Of a stretch of 64,000 bases of DNA, positions 56,391 to 63,890 are shown piece by piece. Positions within the stretch are counted from its first letter, which is position 1; each line of letters begins with the position of its first letter. The notes beneath the pieces are model-generated. The model was given only the letters and a program-made list of their open reading frames with translations, did no database searches and was not told the DNA's origin. Location: contig NZ_JAYMGI010000002.1 in the NCBI RefSeq assembly GCF_035825295.1, forward strand, positions 3,849,001-3,913,000, written 5' to 3'. The stretch comes from Actinacidiphila sp. DG2A-62. GTDB lineage: Bacteria > Actinomycetota > Actinomycetes > Streptomycetales > Streptomycetaceae. A program made the position numbers and the translations under genes.

Positions 56391-57469
56391 GATGCTTTCG
56401 CCTTTCGGGTGGGGTCGATGCGCTGCGCGGTGCGGCGCACGGAGTCGGCGAGGGACGGCCGGTCCGGGTGGCCGGCCGCCTTCACGGCGGCGACCAGCTC
56501 GGCGTCGGTGACGTCGGAGTTCGCCGCGATCTCCTTCCTGCAGATCGCGGCGATCGCCGGGCGCGTGATCTCCGCGACCTGCGGCACGGGCCCGGGCTGC
56601 TCCTCGCCGCCCTGGTCCTCAGCGGCCGGAGGGACCGGAGGGACCGAATCGGACGGGGCCGGAACGGGAGCCGGGGTGGGCTTGGGCTGTCCGGACGTCG
56701 GCGGGACAGGGCTGCTGACCGGCTCGGACACCGTCCGGACAACCGGCGGCGGCTCGTCCGGCGGGGTCAGGCTCCGCGCGGCCTCGGCCCGGCTCAGGAT
56801 CGCGTCGGCTGCCTGGAACTCGGCGCCGCCGACGGCCCGCTGGTACGCGGCCCGCCGGTTGAGCCTGCGGACCCGGGCGGCGAGCAGCGCGCGCCCGGCG
56901 AGCTTCTGCTCCTGCTCGGCCACCCAGTGGGCCACGCCGGCGTCCAGCGGGACGGCGTACTCGCGCAACAGCAGCCACCACGCGCCCTTGGCGATCAGGT
57001 CGACGCACGCGCCGAACGCGCCCGCCCACTGCTGGTGCAGCGTGTGGCCGTACGCGGCGACCGCGCCCATGCTGAGCAGCAGGAAGAACCACCCGGCGAC
57101 CTTCGCGGGGCGGGCCCGGTCGGGCGCGGTGCGGTTCAGCCACTCGATCGCCAGGCAGTAGATCCAGGCGATGGCGAACACCGAGCCCATGCCGTACGAG
57201 ATGACGGCGGGCACGAGCGGGTGGAGGAGGCCGCCGAGGCTGGCGGTGCCGCCGATCACGGCGATGGCGGTGAAGGTGATCGCGATGCCGGTGACGCCGC
57301 GCAGGATCAGCTCGTCCCACTCGCGCGGCGGGACCGGCTCCCACCCGTCGACGCTCACCCGGCGCGTCGAGGGGACACCGTCGATGACGGTCGTCTCCTC
57401 GCGGAACCGCGGGACCTTGCGGTACTTCACGCCTTCGATGCGCGGCTGCTGATCGGGGGCCTGGTCCAT
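56387..57469 (-). CDS. SpdB-like multi-pass membrane protein
   Basis: 360 residues from ATG 57469. Cytoplasmic N-terminus (KYRKVPRFREETTVIDGVPS), four membrane segments between 60 and 170 (GVTGIAITFTAIAVIGG, LVPAVISYGMGSVFAIAWIY, VAGWFFLLLSMGAVAAYGH, LIAKGAWWLLLREYA). A long Pro-rich linker follows, and the end EIAANSDVTDAELVAAVKAA resembles a small HTH. This layout is that of SpdB-type spread proteins of Streptomyces conjugative plasmids, which help move DNA between hyphal compartments. Assigned by layout; no search was run. Confidence 0.55.
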   Translation of the reverse strand: MDQAPDQQPRIEGVKYRKVPRFREETTVIDGVPSTRRVSVDGWEPVPPREWDELILRGVTGIAITFTAIAVIGGTASLGGLLHPLVPAVISYGMGSVFAIAWIYCLAIEWLNRTAPDRARPAKVAGWFFLLLSMGAVAAYGHTLHQQWAGAFGACVDLIAKGAWWLLLREYAVPLDAGVAHWVAEQEQKLAGRALLAARVRRLNRRAAYQRAVGGAEFQAADAILSRAEAARSLTPPDEPPPVVRTVSEPVSSPVPPTSGQPKPTPAPVPAPSDSVPPVPPAAEDQGGEEQPGPVPQVAEITRPAIAAICRKEIAANSDVTDAELVAAVKAAGHPDRPSLADSVRRTAQRIDPTRKAKAS

Positions 57470-57541
57470 CGCTCTACCTCTCGTGTGCGATACGGGGATG
57501 GCCGACCTGCCCCGGGTGGGGCGGGCCGGCCGGTTCCGCCG

Positions 57542-57724
57542 CTAGAGCCCGTGGCGTTCGCGCTCCTGGCGGCGGTCGTTGTCCTCCCACGCCTGACCGG
57601 CGCGGGCGGAGTCGCGGACGTCGATCGCTCGCCCGATCCGTCGCTTGATCTGCTTCTTGGTGGCGAGGTCGGCGGCGAGCTGGCGGTCATTGCCGCCCCT
57701 CATCCAGTCGGGGACGATCTTCAT
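57542..57724 (-). CDS. Small basic protein
   Basis: 60 residues from ATG 57724 (overlaps the upstream stop as ATGA). Starts MKIVPDWMRGGNDRQLAADL and continues with KKQIKRRIGRAIDVRDSARA, charged and helical. Similar small proteins lie in Streptomyces plasmid transfer regions. Function unknown. Confidence 0.55.
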   Translation of the reverse strand: MKIVPDWMRGGNDRQLAADLATKKQIKRRIGRAIDVRDSARAGQAWEDNDRRQERERHGL

Positions 57725-57858
57725 CGCGGCCCCCGATCGGCACCGGCGGCCTGCGAGCCGTGCTCGGCCGCGGTCGCGTCGGCGTTCTTGACGGCCTGCG
57801 GGTCGCGCTGGGCGGCACCGGCCTTGTAGGCGGCGGCGGCCTTCTCCTGCTCGGACAT
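57721..57858 (-). CDS. Very small Ala-rich protein
   Basis: 45 residues from ATG 57858: MSEQEKAAAAYKAGAAQRDP, then QAVKNADATAAEHGSQAAG. Coupled on both sides (TGATG and ATGA). Likely expressed given the tight overlaps, but function is unknown. Confidence 0.5.
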   Translation of the reverse strand: MSEQEKAAAAYKAGAAQRDPQAVKNADATAAEHGSQAAGADRGPR

Positions 57859-57998
57859 CAGCGCACCCCCGCCACGGCCGCGACGATCAGGACGGCGAGC
57901 GCGAGGCTGGACTCAGTCCAGCCCTTGCACTTCGAGCAGACGAACTGGCGGCCGTCGCGGCGCATGGTGCGCGCACAGCACTTCGGGGCGCTGGCCAT
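57858..57998 (-). CDS. Very small zinc-ribbon membrane protein
   Basis: 46 residues from ATG 57998. MASAPKCCARTMRRDGRQFV then CSKCKGWTESS form a four-cysteine ribbon, followed by LALAVLIVAAVAGV, a membrane helix. Starts within TGATG of the upstream gene and ends in TGATG of the next. Fits the zinc plus membrane theme of this cassette. Confidence 0.6.
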   Translation of the reverse strand: MASAPKCCARTMRRDGRQFVCSKCKGWTESSLALAVLIVAAVAGVR

Positions 57999-58414
57999 CA
58001 GGCACCCGCCTTCGAGGCGGGGCGCGACTCGGGGACGGTCGGCTTCGGGTCGGGCTGGGTGCGCTGGCCGGGGATTCCGGTGATGCGGGGGATGGCGGGA
58101 TCGTTCGGGCCGTCGGGCCAGTCGTGGCCCGCCGTGGCGGCGCGGCGGAGGATCAGCGCGAACTCGCCGCGCGTGGTGCCGGGCACCAGCTCGGGCGCGG
58201 TGGCCAGCGCCGCCTTGGCGAGGGCCTGCGCCGTGCCGTCCAAGCTGCGGCCGGTGAGCTTGTACGCCTCCGCGCCGAAGGCGACGAGCAGCGAGGACTG
58301 CTCCAGCTCCTCGGTGGGGTTGGTCTTGGTGAAGTGGTCGGCGACGGCGACCAGGACGCGGCTAACGTCCTCTCGGTCTCGGCCCACGGCGTTCAGATCA
58401 GTAACCTGTGCCAT
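57998..58414 (-). CDS. Unknown protein, first gene of the membrane cassette
   Basis: 138 residues from ATG 58414. Helical part VSRVLVAVADHFTKTNPTEE, SSLLVAFGAEAYKLTGRSLD, TAQALAKAALATAPELVPGT, then a Pro-rich tail. No family recognised. Transcribed away from operator C and the divergent regulator at 58572, so probably the leading gene of the run down to 52204. Confidence 0.55.
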   Translation of the reverse strand: MAQVTDLNAVGRDREDVSRVLVAVADHFTKTNPTEELEQSSLLVAFGAEAYKLTGRSLDGTAQALAKAALATAPELVPGTTRGEFALILRRAATAGHDWPDGPNDPAIPRITGIPGQRTQPDPKPTVPESRPASKAGA

Positions 58415-58517
58415 GCGTCAGCTCCTGTCGGTAGCAGGTCTGGCGTGGCCCCCGGTCGGCGTTTCCTAGGCCCCGACCGGGGGCGACTTGTTGGCGCGAG
58501 AGTGGCGCTCGATTGCC

Positions 58518-58542
58518 CAATTTACGGGAGTCCCGTAAATTG
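58518..58542. promoter_or_regulatory. Type C operator: perfect 12-bp palindrome
   Basis: CAATTTACGGGA-G-TCCCGTAAATTG, an AT-rich palindrome between the divergent 58414 and 58572 genes. No other copy was noticed in the window. Position fits control of both the membrane cassette and the regulator. Confidence 0.7.
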
Positions 58543-58571
58543 AGCAACCGGCCATGTGAAAGAGGGTCCGG

Positions 58572-58910
58572 ATGGCCGACGAACTGGCAGGCGGCGAGGA
58601 AGAGGTACGGCGCGTGTTCGACGCACTGGATGGCCTCAAGGCCATCGAGGATCCGAAGGTGCGGGCACGAGCGATCACGGCGTTCCTGAAGGAACAGCAG
58701 CCCCGGCTACGGGAGCTGAGCCGACTGCGGCGTGAGTACGTCCAGGAGCAGCGCAAGCAGAAAGTCCCCCGCTGGAAGATCGGCGAGGACATCGGCGTGT
58801 CTGCCTCGACCGTCCAGGACATCGAGCACGGCTACTCCGGCTCCGGCCGGACGCGGCCACCGAAGGACGAGGCGACGAGTGACGCTACAGAAGAAGTCGG
58901 AGACGAGTAG
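58572..58910 (+). CDS. HTH regulator, candidate for the type C palindrome
   Basis: 112 residues from ATG 58572 (GAGGG upstream). Helical N-terminus (GEEEVRRVFDALDGLKAIED, RARAITAFLKEQQPRLRELS), then RREYVQEQRKQKVPRWKIGE and DIGVSASTVQDIEHGYSGSG, a helix-turn-helix. Charged C-terminus. The palindrome ends 30 bases upstream, so autoregulation is likely. Its stop overlaps the start of the GIY-YIG gene, linking their expression. Confidence 0.7.
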   Translation: MADELAGGEEEVRRVFDALDGLKAIEDPKVRARAITAFLKEQQPRLRELSRLRREYVQEQRKQKVPRWKIGEDIGVSASTVQDIEHGYSGSGRTRPPKDEATSDATEEVGDE

Positions 58911-59394
58911 GCCAGCCGCCGTTTACCGCCTGTGGGCGGAAGACGGGACGCTGCTCTACATCGGGTCGGCGTACGACCCGGAGGAGCGGTGTAAGGATCA
59001 CCGCGACAAGCCGTGGTGGCCGTTGGTGCACTCGCGGTCCGAGGAGAGGCAGGACAGCTGAGTGGGGGCCTACATCGCGGAGTTGGAGCAGATCCGGGCC
59101 GAGCAGCCACCGCACAACGTGATGGGCACGGCTCGGTACACGGCCCCGGACAGCCCCGGGCTGCGCTGGCGGAACGGTCTCAACGGCGTTCGCGCCCGCG
59201 CTCTGCGTGACGCGCGCCGCCTGCGCCAGGAGACCTGGTGCGCTGGGAAGAAGGACGGGTTGCCGGAAGCCGAGGTGTTCCGCCTGGGCGATCTGACCTA
59301 CATCGCTGTTTTGGAGGCGTCGGGGGCGTGGACCGCCCGGGTGGCCGAACTGCGGGGCGAGCACACACGCAGGTACGGCCCCTCCTCGCGATGA
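58879..59394 (+). pseudogene. GIY-YIG nuclease gene split by an in-frame TGA
   Basis: First part: GTG 58879 to TGA 59059-59061, 60 residues, with PAAVYRLWAEDGTLLYIGSA and YDPEERCKDHRDKPWWPLV, the GIY-YIG core (YRLW...LLYIG...R...H). Second part: GTG 59062 directly after the stop in the same frame, 110 residues, with GAYIAELEQIRAEQPPHN that normally continues this family. So one ancestral gene is interrupted by a single stop. GAGGAGAGG upstream may allow restart, giving two polypeptides that might reassemble. Nuclease activity uncertain. Confidence 0.7.
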
Positions 59395-59433
59395 CGCGGT
59401 TCGTCCTCGTCCGGGTGATGTGCCGCGATTCCC

Positions 59434-59462
59434 CGTTGGTGATCTGATCTGTGGGTCTATCG
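59434..59462 (+). promoter_or_regulatory. Probable promoter of the small membrane gene
   Basis: TTGGTG, 16 bases, TATCGT, about 43 bases before ATG 59505, in a locally AT-richer stretch. Spacing is close to the actinobacterial housekeeping type. Confidence 0.45.
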
Positions 59463-59504
59463 TGCGGTCCGCTCAGGATCACCGCACGCAGGAGGAAAGC
59501 GGGC

Positions 59505-59744
59505 ATGACGACCACACCAGACCAGCAGCCACCGCAGTACGCGGGGCCGCCCCCCACCGTGATCATCAACAACAGCTCGTCGGCGTCGGCCGCCGCTTCG
59601 ACGGTCGTCGGCGGGTACGGCGCGGTCCGTCGGCGGCGCCAGTCGTTGTGGGTCCACTTCTGGCTGCTGATGTTCACGGCTGGGATCGGCAACGTCTTCT
59701 ACGCGGTGCACGTCCACCGGTGGAACCGCGACCGCGGCCTGTGA
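59505..59744 (+). CDS. Small tail-anchored membrane protein
   Basis: 79 residues from ATG 59505, with a near-perfect GGAGGAA ribosome site. N-terminus rich in Pro, Gln, Ser and Asn (TTTPDQQPPQYAGPPPTVII), then RRRRQSLWVHFWLLMFTAGI and GNVFYAVHVHRW, a membrane segment with basic flank. Own promoter and terminator. Resembles small Streptomyces membrane proteins with disordered heads. Function unknown. Confidence 0.65.
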   Translation: MTTTPDQQPPQYAGPPPTVIINNSSSASAAASTVVGGYGAVRRRRQSLWVHFWLLMFTAGIGNVFYAVHVHRWNRDRGL

Positions 59745-59786
59745 CCGGCTGACCGACTCCTGCTCGGCCCCTGGGTCGACGTAACG

Positions 59787-59821
59787 AGGCCCTTCCCGTG
59801 CGCGAACTACGGGAAGGGCCT
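59787..59821 (+). terminator. 13-bp stem-loop behind the 59744 gene
   Basis: AGGCCCTTCCCGT and ACGGGAAGGGCCT around a 9-base loop, followed by TCGTGGTTG. A GTCCGG-rich stretch fills the rest of the gap to 59983. Confidence 0.75.
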
Positions 59822-59982
59822 TCGTGGTTGCAGGGCCGCCGGTTGTGATCCCGCGCCGCGCGACAGGTCTTACCGCCTGCGGCTGCCCGCCAGGCGCTGC
59901 GCGAGCAGCGGCCGGCCCTGCGCGCGCCAGGGTAGCCGGTCCGGACTGTCCGGACACGGTGTCCGGGCAATGTCCCAGCCGT

Positions 59983-60459
59983 TCAGGGCTGTGTCCGGTG
60001 TCCGGCGGCGATGGCGGCGGCGAGGCCGATCCATCCCTTGTGCCACGCCTGGTCGAGCAGCGCCCCGGCGCGCGGGTCCTTGGTGAGCCAGTCCTTCTTG
60101 CCCATGTCGTGGGCGATGCGGACCAGGAGCGGGGCGTCCGGGTCGGTCCGGGCCCAGTGTCCGGCGCAACGGTCGGCGACGTAGTGCGTCAGCGCCGACA
60201 CCGCCAGGCCGGCCGCCGCGCGCCGCCAGTCCAGGCCGAGGCCGAAGCGCCGGTCAGCCGCCCACAGGGCGGCGGCCTGGGTGGCCGTGTACGAGGTGAC
60301 GTGCCGTGCGCACGCGGCAGCGCCTTCCGGGCCGTGCTTGCCCTTCGCGACGGCGTCGCTGTTGCGCTGGACGATGTAGTCGCCGACTTCGTGGGCCGAG
60401 GTGAGGACGCCGTAGGCGACGGCGAAACGGACGGCTGCGCTGCTGATGGTCGACTGCAT
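59983..60459 (-). CDS. DUF3307-like protein
   Basis: 158 residues from ATG 60459 (AAGGAG 8 bases upstream). FAVAYGVLTSAHEVGDYIVQ, RNSDAVAKGKHGPEGAAACA, RHVTSYTATQAAALWAADRR and LAVSALTHYVADRCAGHWAR follow the DUF3307 pattern (H-E-x-G-D and T-H-Y-x-x-D-R). Proteins of this type are membrane-associated and found in Streptomyces and their mobile elements. Role unknown. Confidence 0.65.
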   Translation of the reverse strand: MQSTISSAAVRFAVAYGVLTSAHEVGDYIVQRNSDAVAKGKHGPEGAAACARHVTSYTATQAAALWAADRRFGLGLDWRRAAAGLAVSALTHYVADRCAGHWARTDPDAPLLVRIAHDMGKKDWLTKDPRAGALLDQAWHKGWIGLAAAIAAGHRTQP

Positions 60460-60556
60460 GATGGGACTCCTTCGGTTGATCTCCAGGTTTCCGGCGGTCG
60501 CGCTGCCGTACTGCCCACGGCTGGGCGGTACGGGTGTGGCATCCCGCACGGCGCGC

Positions 60557-60600
60557 GAGAGCGGCCCCTCTTCTCCGGGTGGGAGGCAGGGGCCGCTCTC
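60557..60600 (-). terminator. 13-bp stem-loop behind the 60626 gene
   Basis: GAGAGCGGCCCCT and AGGGGCCGCTCTC with an 18-base loop, 26 bases past the stop at 60626. Confidence 0.6.
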
Positions 60601-60625
60601 GGTGTCCGGACGGTGTCCGGGCTGG

Positions 60626-61225
60626 TCAGACGGTTGTCCGCTGGGCGGGCGCGGGGAATCCGGCTGCTGGGGGCCGGCTGGTGTCGGTCGACAGGAACAG
60701 GCTGGTGCCCCACTCGACGTGGTACTCGGCCGGTTCGTCGCAGGCACGCGGCCACGCGCGGGCCTCGGTCGTCGGGATGGCCTCGCCGAGCGCCAGCACG
60801 CTGTGACCGGGCAGAACGTCGACCTTGTGCTCGTCGACGTCGAGGCGCTTCCACCGGGGGACGAGGAGGTACAGCGTCTCCCCGCCGGGCGTCTTCGCCC
60901 AGGCGTCGACGGCCTGCCACGTTCCCCGGCGCTGCCACAGCCCTTGCGCCAGCGCCGGGAGGACGAGCCGGTTCGGGTGGTCGTCGGGCGCGGCGAACGC
61001 GACCAGGCCGGGGGCGGCCCGTGCGTACGGGAACGGGCCGGTGGACTCGTACACGGCGGGCTGGTGGGTGCGGTAGACGTAGGCGAGCATCACCGGCTCG
61101 TCGAACCGGTACGTGACCGCCTGCTGGTGGTCGGGCTCGTCTTCGTCGCCGGCGTACGGCGTGATCCGCACGGCCACGCACGGCGCGTACGTCGGCGGGC
61201 TCGACACGATGTCGTCACCGGACAC
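60626..61225 (-). CDS. Unknown protein
   Basis: 199 residues from GTG 61225, chosen for AAGGAG 9 bases upstream; the longer frame begins in Arg-rich sequence. Strand-rich: CVAVRITPYAGDEDEPDHQQ, TYRFDEPVMLAYVYRTHQPA, LYLLVPRWKRLDVDEHKVDV and AEYHVEWGTSLFLSTDTS. No cysteine motif or membrane helix. Last gene of the coupled run that starts beyond the right edge. Confidence 0.55.
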   Translation of the reverse strand: MSGDDIVSSPPTYAPCVAVRITPYAGDEDEPDHQQAVTYRFDEPVMLAYVYRTHQPAVYESTGPFPYARAAPGLVAFAAPDDHPNRLVLPALAQGLWQRRGTWQAVDAWAKTPGGETLYLLVPRWKRLDVDEHKVDVLPGHSVLALGEAIPTTEARAWPRACDEPAEYHVEWGTSLFLSTDTSRPPAAGFPAPAQRTTV

Positions 61226-61592
61226 GGCGCGGCTCCTTCCGGTTCCGGCCGCGCGGCGGCGGGCCGTACGGGCTCGCCCACGCCGGCCGGTCGCGGTGCG
61301 CCGCGGCGGCCTGCTGGGCGACGGGCTGGAACGCGCGGACAAGGTCGGCCATCGCCGCGGCGGCGGCCTTCGCGATCGGCTGGAACGCCTCGATCACCTT
61401 CCGCATCGGGGCGAACGCTTCGGCGAGCACCGCGTTGGCTTCGACGATGACGAGGTGCGTGTGCGGGCCGGTCTCGCGGCGGCGTCGCTGGACAACGGCG
61501 GTGGCGGCCTCGTCGGCGGTGAGGCCGTGGTTGCGGACGAGGCGGGAGATCAGCAGCAGTGCGGCGCGGGCGCTGGCCTGCTCGGGCGTCAT
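61215..61592 (-). CDS. Unknown helical protein
   Basis: 125 residues from ATG 61592. Helical: MTPEQASARAALLLISRLVR, LTADEAATAVVQRRRRETGP, MRKVIEAFQPIAKAAAAAMA, with a basic, Pro-rich end. Two FQP segments about 20 residues apart hint at an internal repeat. Start overlaps the upstream stop; 11-base overlap with the next gene. Confidence 0.5.
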   Translation of the reverse strand: MTPEQASARAALLLISRLVRNHGLTADEAATAVVQRRRRETGPHTHLVIVEANAVLAEAFAPMRKVIEAFQPIAKAAAAAMADLVRAFQPVAQQAAAAHRDRPAWASPYGPPPRGRNRKEPRRVR

Positions 61593-61969
61593 GGGCGCGG
61601 GTCCTTCCGAAGGAGGTCGGCGGGCAGGTCGAACGCGGAGCGGATCGCTTCGGCGACCTCGGCGCGGCGGCCGGCCGGGGGCGGAGCCGGCTCCGGCTCC
61701 GGCTCGGGTGGGTGGAGCTCGGCGGCGACGGCGGCCAGGCCCTCGGCGAAGGCGGCGCCCATGAGGTGGCGCGGCACCCGGGCCCGGTACTCGACGCGGA
61801 CACCGCCGGGCGTGTCCGGACACTCGCTGTCCGGGCGTGTCCGGACGGTGTCCGCCCTGGTGGGCAGCGGTCCGCAGTCGACGGTCTCGCCGACGTCCAG
61901 GCCCGTCCGGACGTGTCCGCCGGACCTGTCCGGACGCTGCACGGACGCGGCGTCGTCGGGGGTCGTCAC
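61589..61969 (-). CDS. Unknown protein
   Basis: 126 residues from GTG 61969 (GTGA). The first half is Asp/Thr/Pro-rich and is encoded by GTCCGG-rich DNA. The second half, VRVEYRARVPRHLMGAAFAE then GLAAVAAELHPPEPEPEP, and EVAEAIRSAFDLPADLLRK, has helices split by a Pro/Glu repeat. No family recognised. Confidence 0.45.
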   Translation of the reverse strand: MTTPDDAASVQRPDRSGGHVRTGLDVGETVDCGPLPTRADTVRTRPDSECPDTPGGVRVEYRARVPRHLMGAAFAEGLAAVAAELHPPEPEPEPAPPPAGRRAEVAEAIRSAFDLPADLLRKDPRP

Positions 61970-62436
61970 GGGGTTGCCTCCTGCCGGTCGACGGCGGTCA
62001 GGGTGGCCTCGGCGCGGGCTTTGCCGTCGGCGTCGGTGATGACGTCGAACGTCCACGGGGAGCCGTCGCCGGTGCTGAGCAGGCTCCAGCCGGTGCACTC
62101 GCCGGCGTCGTCGTAGTGCATGGCCAGCGCGAGGCCGCGGGGGTGGAGCGCCACGCGGTTGAGGAGCCACAGCAGGCCGGAGTCGCGTAGCTCGGCCAGG
62201 GGACGGGGCTCGCCCGGCGGGCGGTGCGGGGGGACGTTGGGCGGGGCCGGGGGCTCGGCGGACTTGACGTCGTAGGACTGCGGGAGGCACATGCGGGCGC
62301 CGCCGTAGCCGTCCAGGAGCAAACTTGGGTCGTCGGCCAGGCCGATGAGCCGTCCCTGCCACACGGCCTTGTCCGTCGGGTGGGTGACGGTCACCCAGCC
62401 GCCCATGTAGCCGAGTAGGGTGTCGCGGTCCGTCAT
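61966..62436 (-). CDS. Unknown small-beta-type protein
   Basis: 156 residues from ATG 62436 (ATGA). Opens with LGYMGGWVTVTHPTDKAVWQ and GRLIGLADDPSLLLDGYGGA, which resembles an Sm-like or OB-like strand pattern, then ALAMHYDDAGECTGWSLLST. Related genes occur in coupled runs of actinophages. Function unknown. Confidence 0.5.
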   Translation of the reverse strand: MTDRDTLLGYMGGWVTVTHPTDKAVWQGRLIGLADDPSLLLDGYGGARMCLPQSYDVKSAEPPAPPNVPPHRPPGEPRPLAELRDSGLLWLLNRVALHPRGLALAMHYDDAGECTGWSLLSTGDGSPWTFDVITDADGKARAEATLTAVDRQEATP

Positions 62437-62843
62437 GACTCACCGCCAGTGCGGGCCCGGCGGGCGGCCAGCTCCTCGGGGCAGTTGACGGTCCGGCAGC
62501 CCTCTTCGACGTAGCAGCCGTGCACGCAGCGCGCCCGGTTGTAGTGCGGGTCCTCGTCGCGGCGTGGTGCCCGCCGCGGCGGGACGGTGGGCCGCTTGTG
62601 CCAGCCCATCGGCTCATCCTGCGTCTCGGGATCCCAGGCGGCGACGCTGTCCGCGACGGCCTGCGGGTCGCGCGGGTAGCACCAGCCGTGGTCGTACGCC
62701 CAGGCACCGTCTTCGTTCTTCGGCACAGCGACCAGCCGGATGTTGAGGCCATGCCACAGCCACAGGTAGCGGTGCGTGGCGTCGGCGGCGAGTTCGTAGC
62801 CTTCCCAGTGCTCATCCAGGATCGGCGGTTCGTTGATCTGCAC
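62433..62843 (-). CDS. Unknown protein with C-terminal cysteine motif
   Basis: 136 residues from GTG 62843 (AAGGGA upstream). DATHRYLWLWHGLNIRLVAV and GWCYPRDPQAVADSVAAWDP form the core; the C-terminus RARCVHGCYVEEGCRTVNCP has four cysteines for one metal. Coupled by ATGA to the next gene. Confidence 0.55.
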   Translation of the reverse strand: MQINEPPILDEHWEGYELAADATHRYLWLWHGLNIRLVAVPKNEDGAWAYDHGWCYPRDPQAVADSVAAWDPETQDEPMGWHKRPTVPPRRAPRRDEDPHYNRARCVHGCYVEEGCRTVNCPEELAARRARTGGES

Positions 62844-62857
62844 GGTGGTCCCTTCGG

Positions 62858-63004
62858 TCAGGACAGGTTGCGGTCGGGCGGCGGTAGCTCGGACCAGCCG
62901 AACGGGGACTCGCCCCGGTCCTGGTCGCAGACGACACCGGCGATCTCGGCGAAGAGGGCGTCAGCTCCCGGCGGCGGGGCCGGGGCGGTTGTGGTCGGTT
63001 TCAC
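62858..63004 (-). CDS. Very small protein
   Basis: 48 residues from GTG 63004 overlapping the upstream stop (GTGA). Contains PPPGADALFAEIAGVVCDQD and a Pro-rich end. Short but tightly coupled on the upstream side; no ribosome site of its own was seen. Function unknown. Confidence 0.45.
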   Translation of the reverse strand: MKPTTTAPAPPPGADALFAEIAGVVCDQDRGESPFGWSELPPPDRNLS

Positions 63005-63360
63005 CGGGTTTCCTTCCACCAGAGGAGCATGGGGCAGTAGGGGTCGTGGCGTTCGCCGAGGCTGGTCCACCAGGTCTCGCAGCGGCACTCGGGCGGCAGG
63101 GCGGACGCCCTCTCGATCGCGGCCAGCTCGTCGACCGGCCCGACGTACGGCGCTCCGTGCCGGTAAACGGCGACGACGCGCAGGAGGCGCGCAGCGTGGC
63201 AGAACTCGCGGCGCACGGCGAGGAGCAGCCCGGCCGACGTGGAGAACAGGCCGGCCGCGTACAGGAAGTCGCCAGACGCGAGCGCGGAGGCACCGGCCCA
63301 GGCCGCGAGCAGGTACGCCATCGCGTACAGCGAGACCAACACCATGCGGGCCGCGTTCAC
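63001..63360 (-). CDS. Small membrane protein with cysteine tail
   Basis: 119 residues from GTG 63360 (GTGA). Two membrane segments (VLVSLYAMAYLLAAWAGASA and FLYAAGLFSTSAGLLLAVRR) form a hairpin, then a soluble part with ECRCETWWTSLGERHDPYCP, three cysteines near the end. Similar to other zinc plus membrane proteins in this window. Confidence 0.55.
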   Translation of the reverse strand: MNAARMVLVSLYAMAYLLAAWAGASALASGDFLYAAGLFSTSAGLLLAVRREFCHAARLLRVVAVYRHGAPYVGPVDELAAIERASALPPECRCETWWTSLGERHDPYCPMLLWWKETR

Positions 63361-63815
63361 CAGGTCTTCCCTTCCTCGCGCTGGCGGCGCTTTCGCGCGA
63401 CCTCGTACTCGGCGGTCGCGGCGGCCATCGCGAACACCGCCCTGATGGCTTCGGCCAGGTCGTCGGTGCCGTAGCGGTCGGACGGCTCGGCGACCGCCCA
63501 GAACAAGGCGTGCGCGGTGTCCTGGTCGCGGTTCGCCCAGGCGGTGACGAAGTGGGCGGCGAACCGCAGCGGCGGTGGCAGCAGCTCGGCGTCGGCCGGT
63601 CCGTCCGGGCCGATGACCTCCATGCCGAACGAGCTGCCTGGGCTGGCCTCGCGGGCGTCGCTGGACGCGACTTCGGCGAGGGAGCCGAGGAGCGCGTACG
63701 TCGAGCGCGGTCCGGCGTCGACGAGCGGCTGGAGCAGCGCCAGGCCGCGTTCGGTGTCGCCGGCGACGCTGTGCGCCAGCGCGTCCAGGATGGTCTGTGC
63801 TTCGGTGGCGGGCAT
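63357..63815 (-). CDS. Unknown helical protein
   Basis: 152 residues from ATG 63815. Helical repeats (TILDALAHSVAGDTERGLAL, LLQPLVDAGPRSTYALLGSL, LRFAAHFVTAWANRDQDTAH, ALFWAVAEPSD) look like a short TPR-like or HEAT-like array. Basic C-terminus. First complete gene at the right edge. Confidence 0.5.
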   Translation of the reverse strand: MPATEAQTILDALAHSVAGDTERGLALLQPLVDAGPRSTYALLGSLAEVASSDAREASPGSSFGMEVIGPDGPADAELLPPPLRFAAHFVTAWANRDQDTAHALFWAVAEPSDRYGTDDLAEAIRAVFAMAAATAEYEVARKRRQREEGKTW

Positions 63816-63890
63816 TGCGTCGGGTCCTTTCGGTCGTACGGTGGGGGGCCAGCCCGCCCCCGGTTGCCACGGGGGCGAGCTGGCTGGTCG

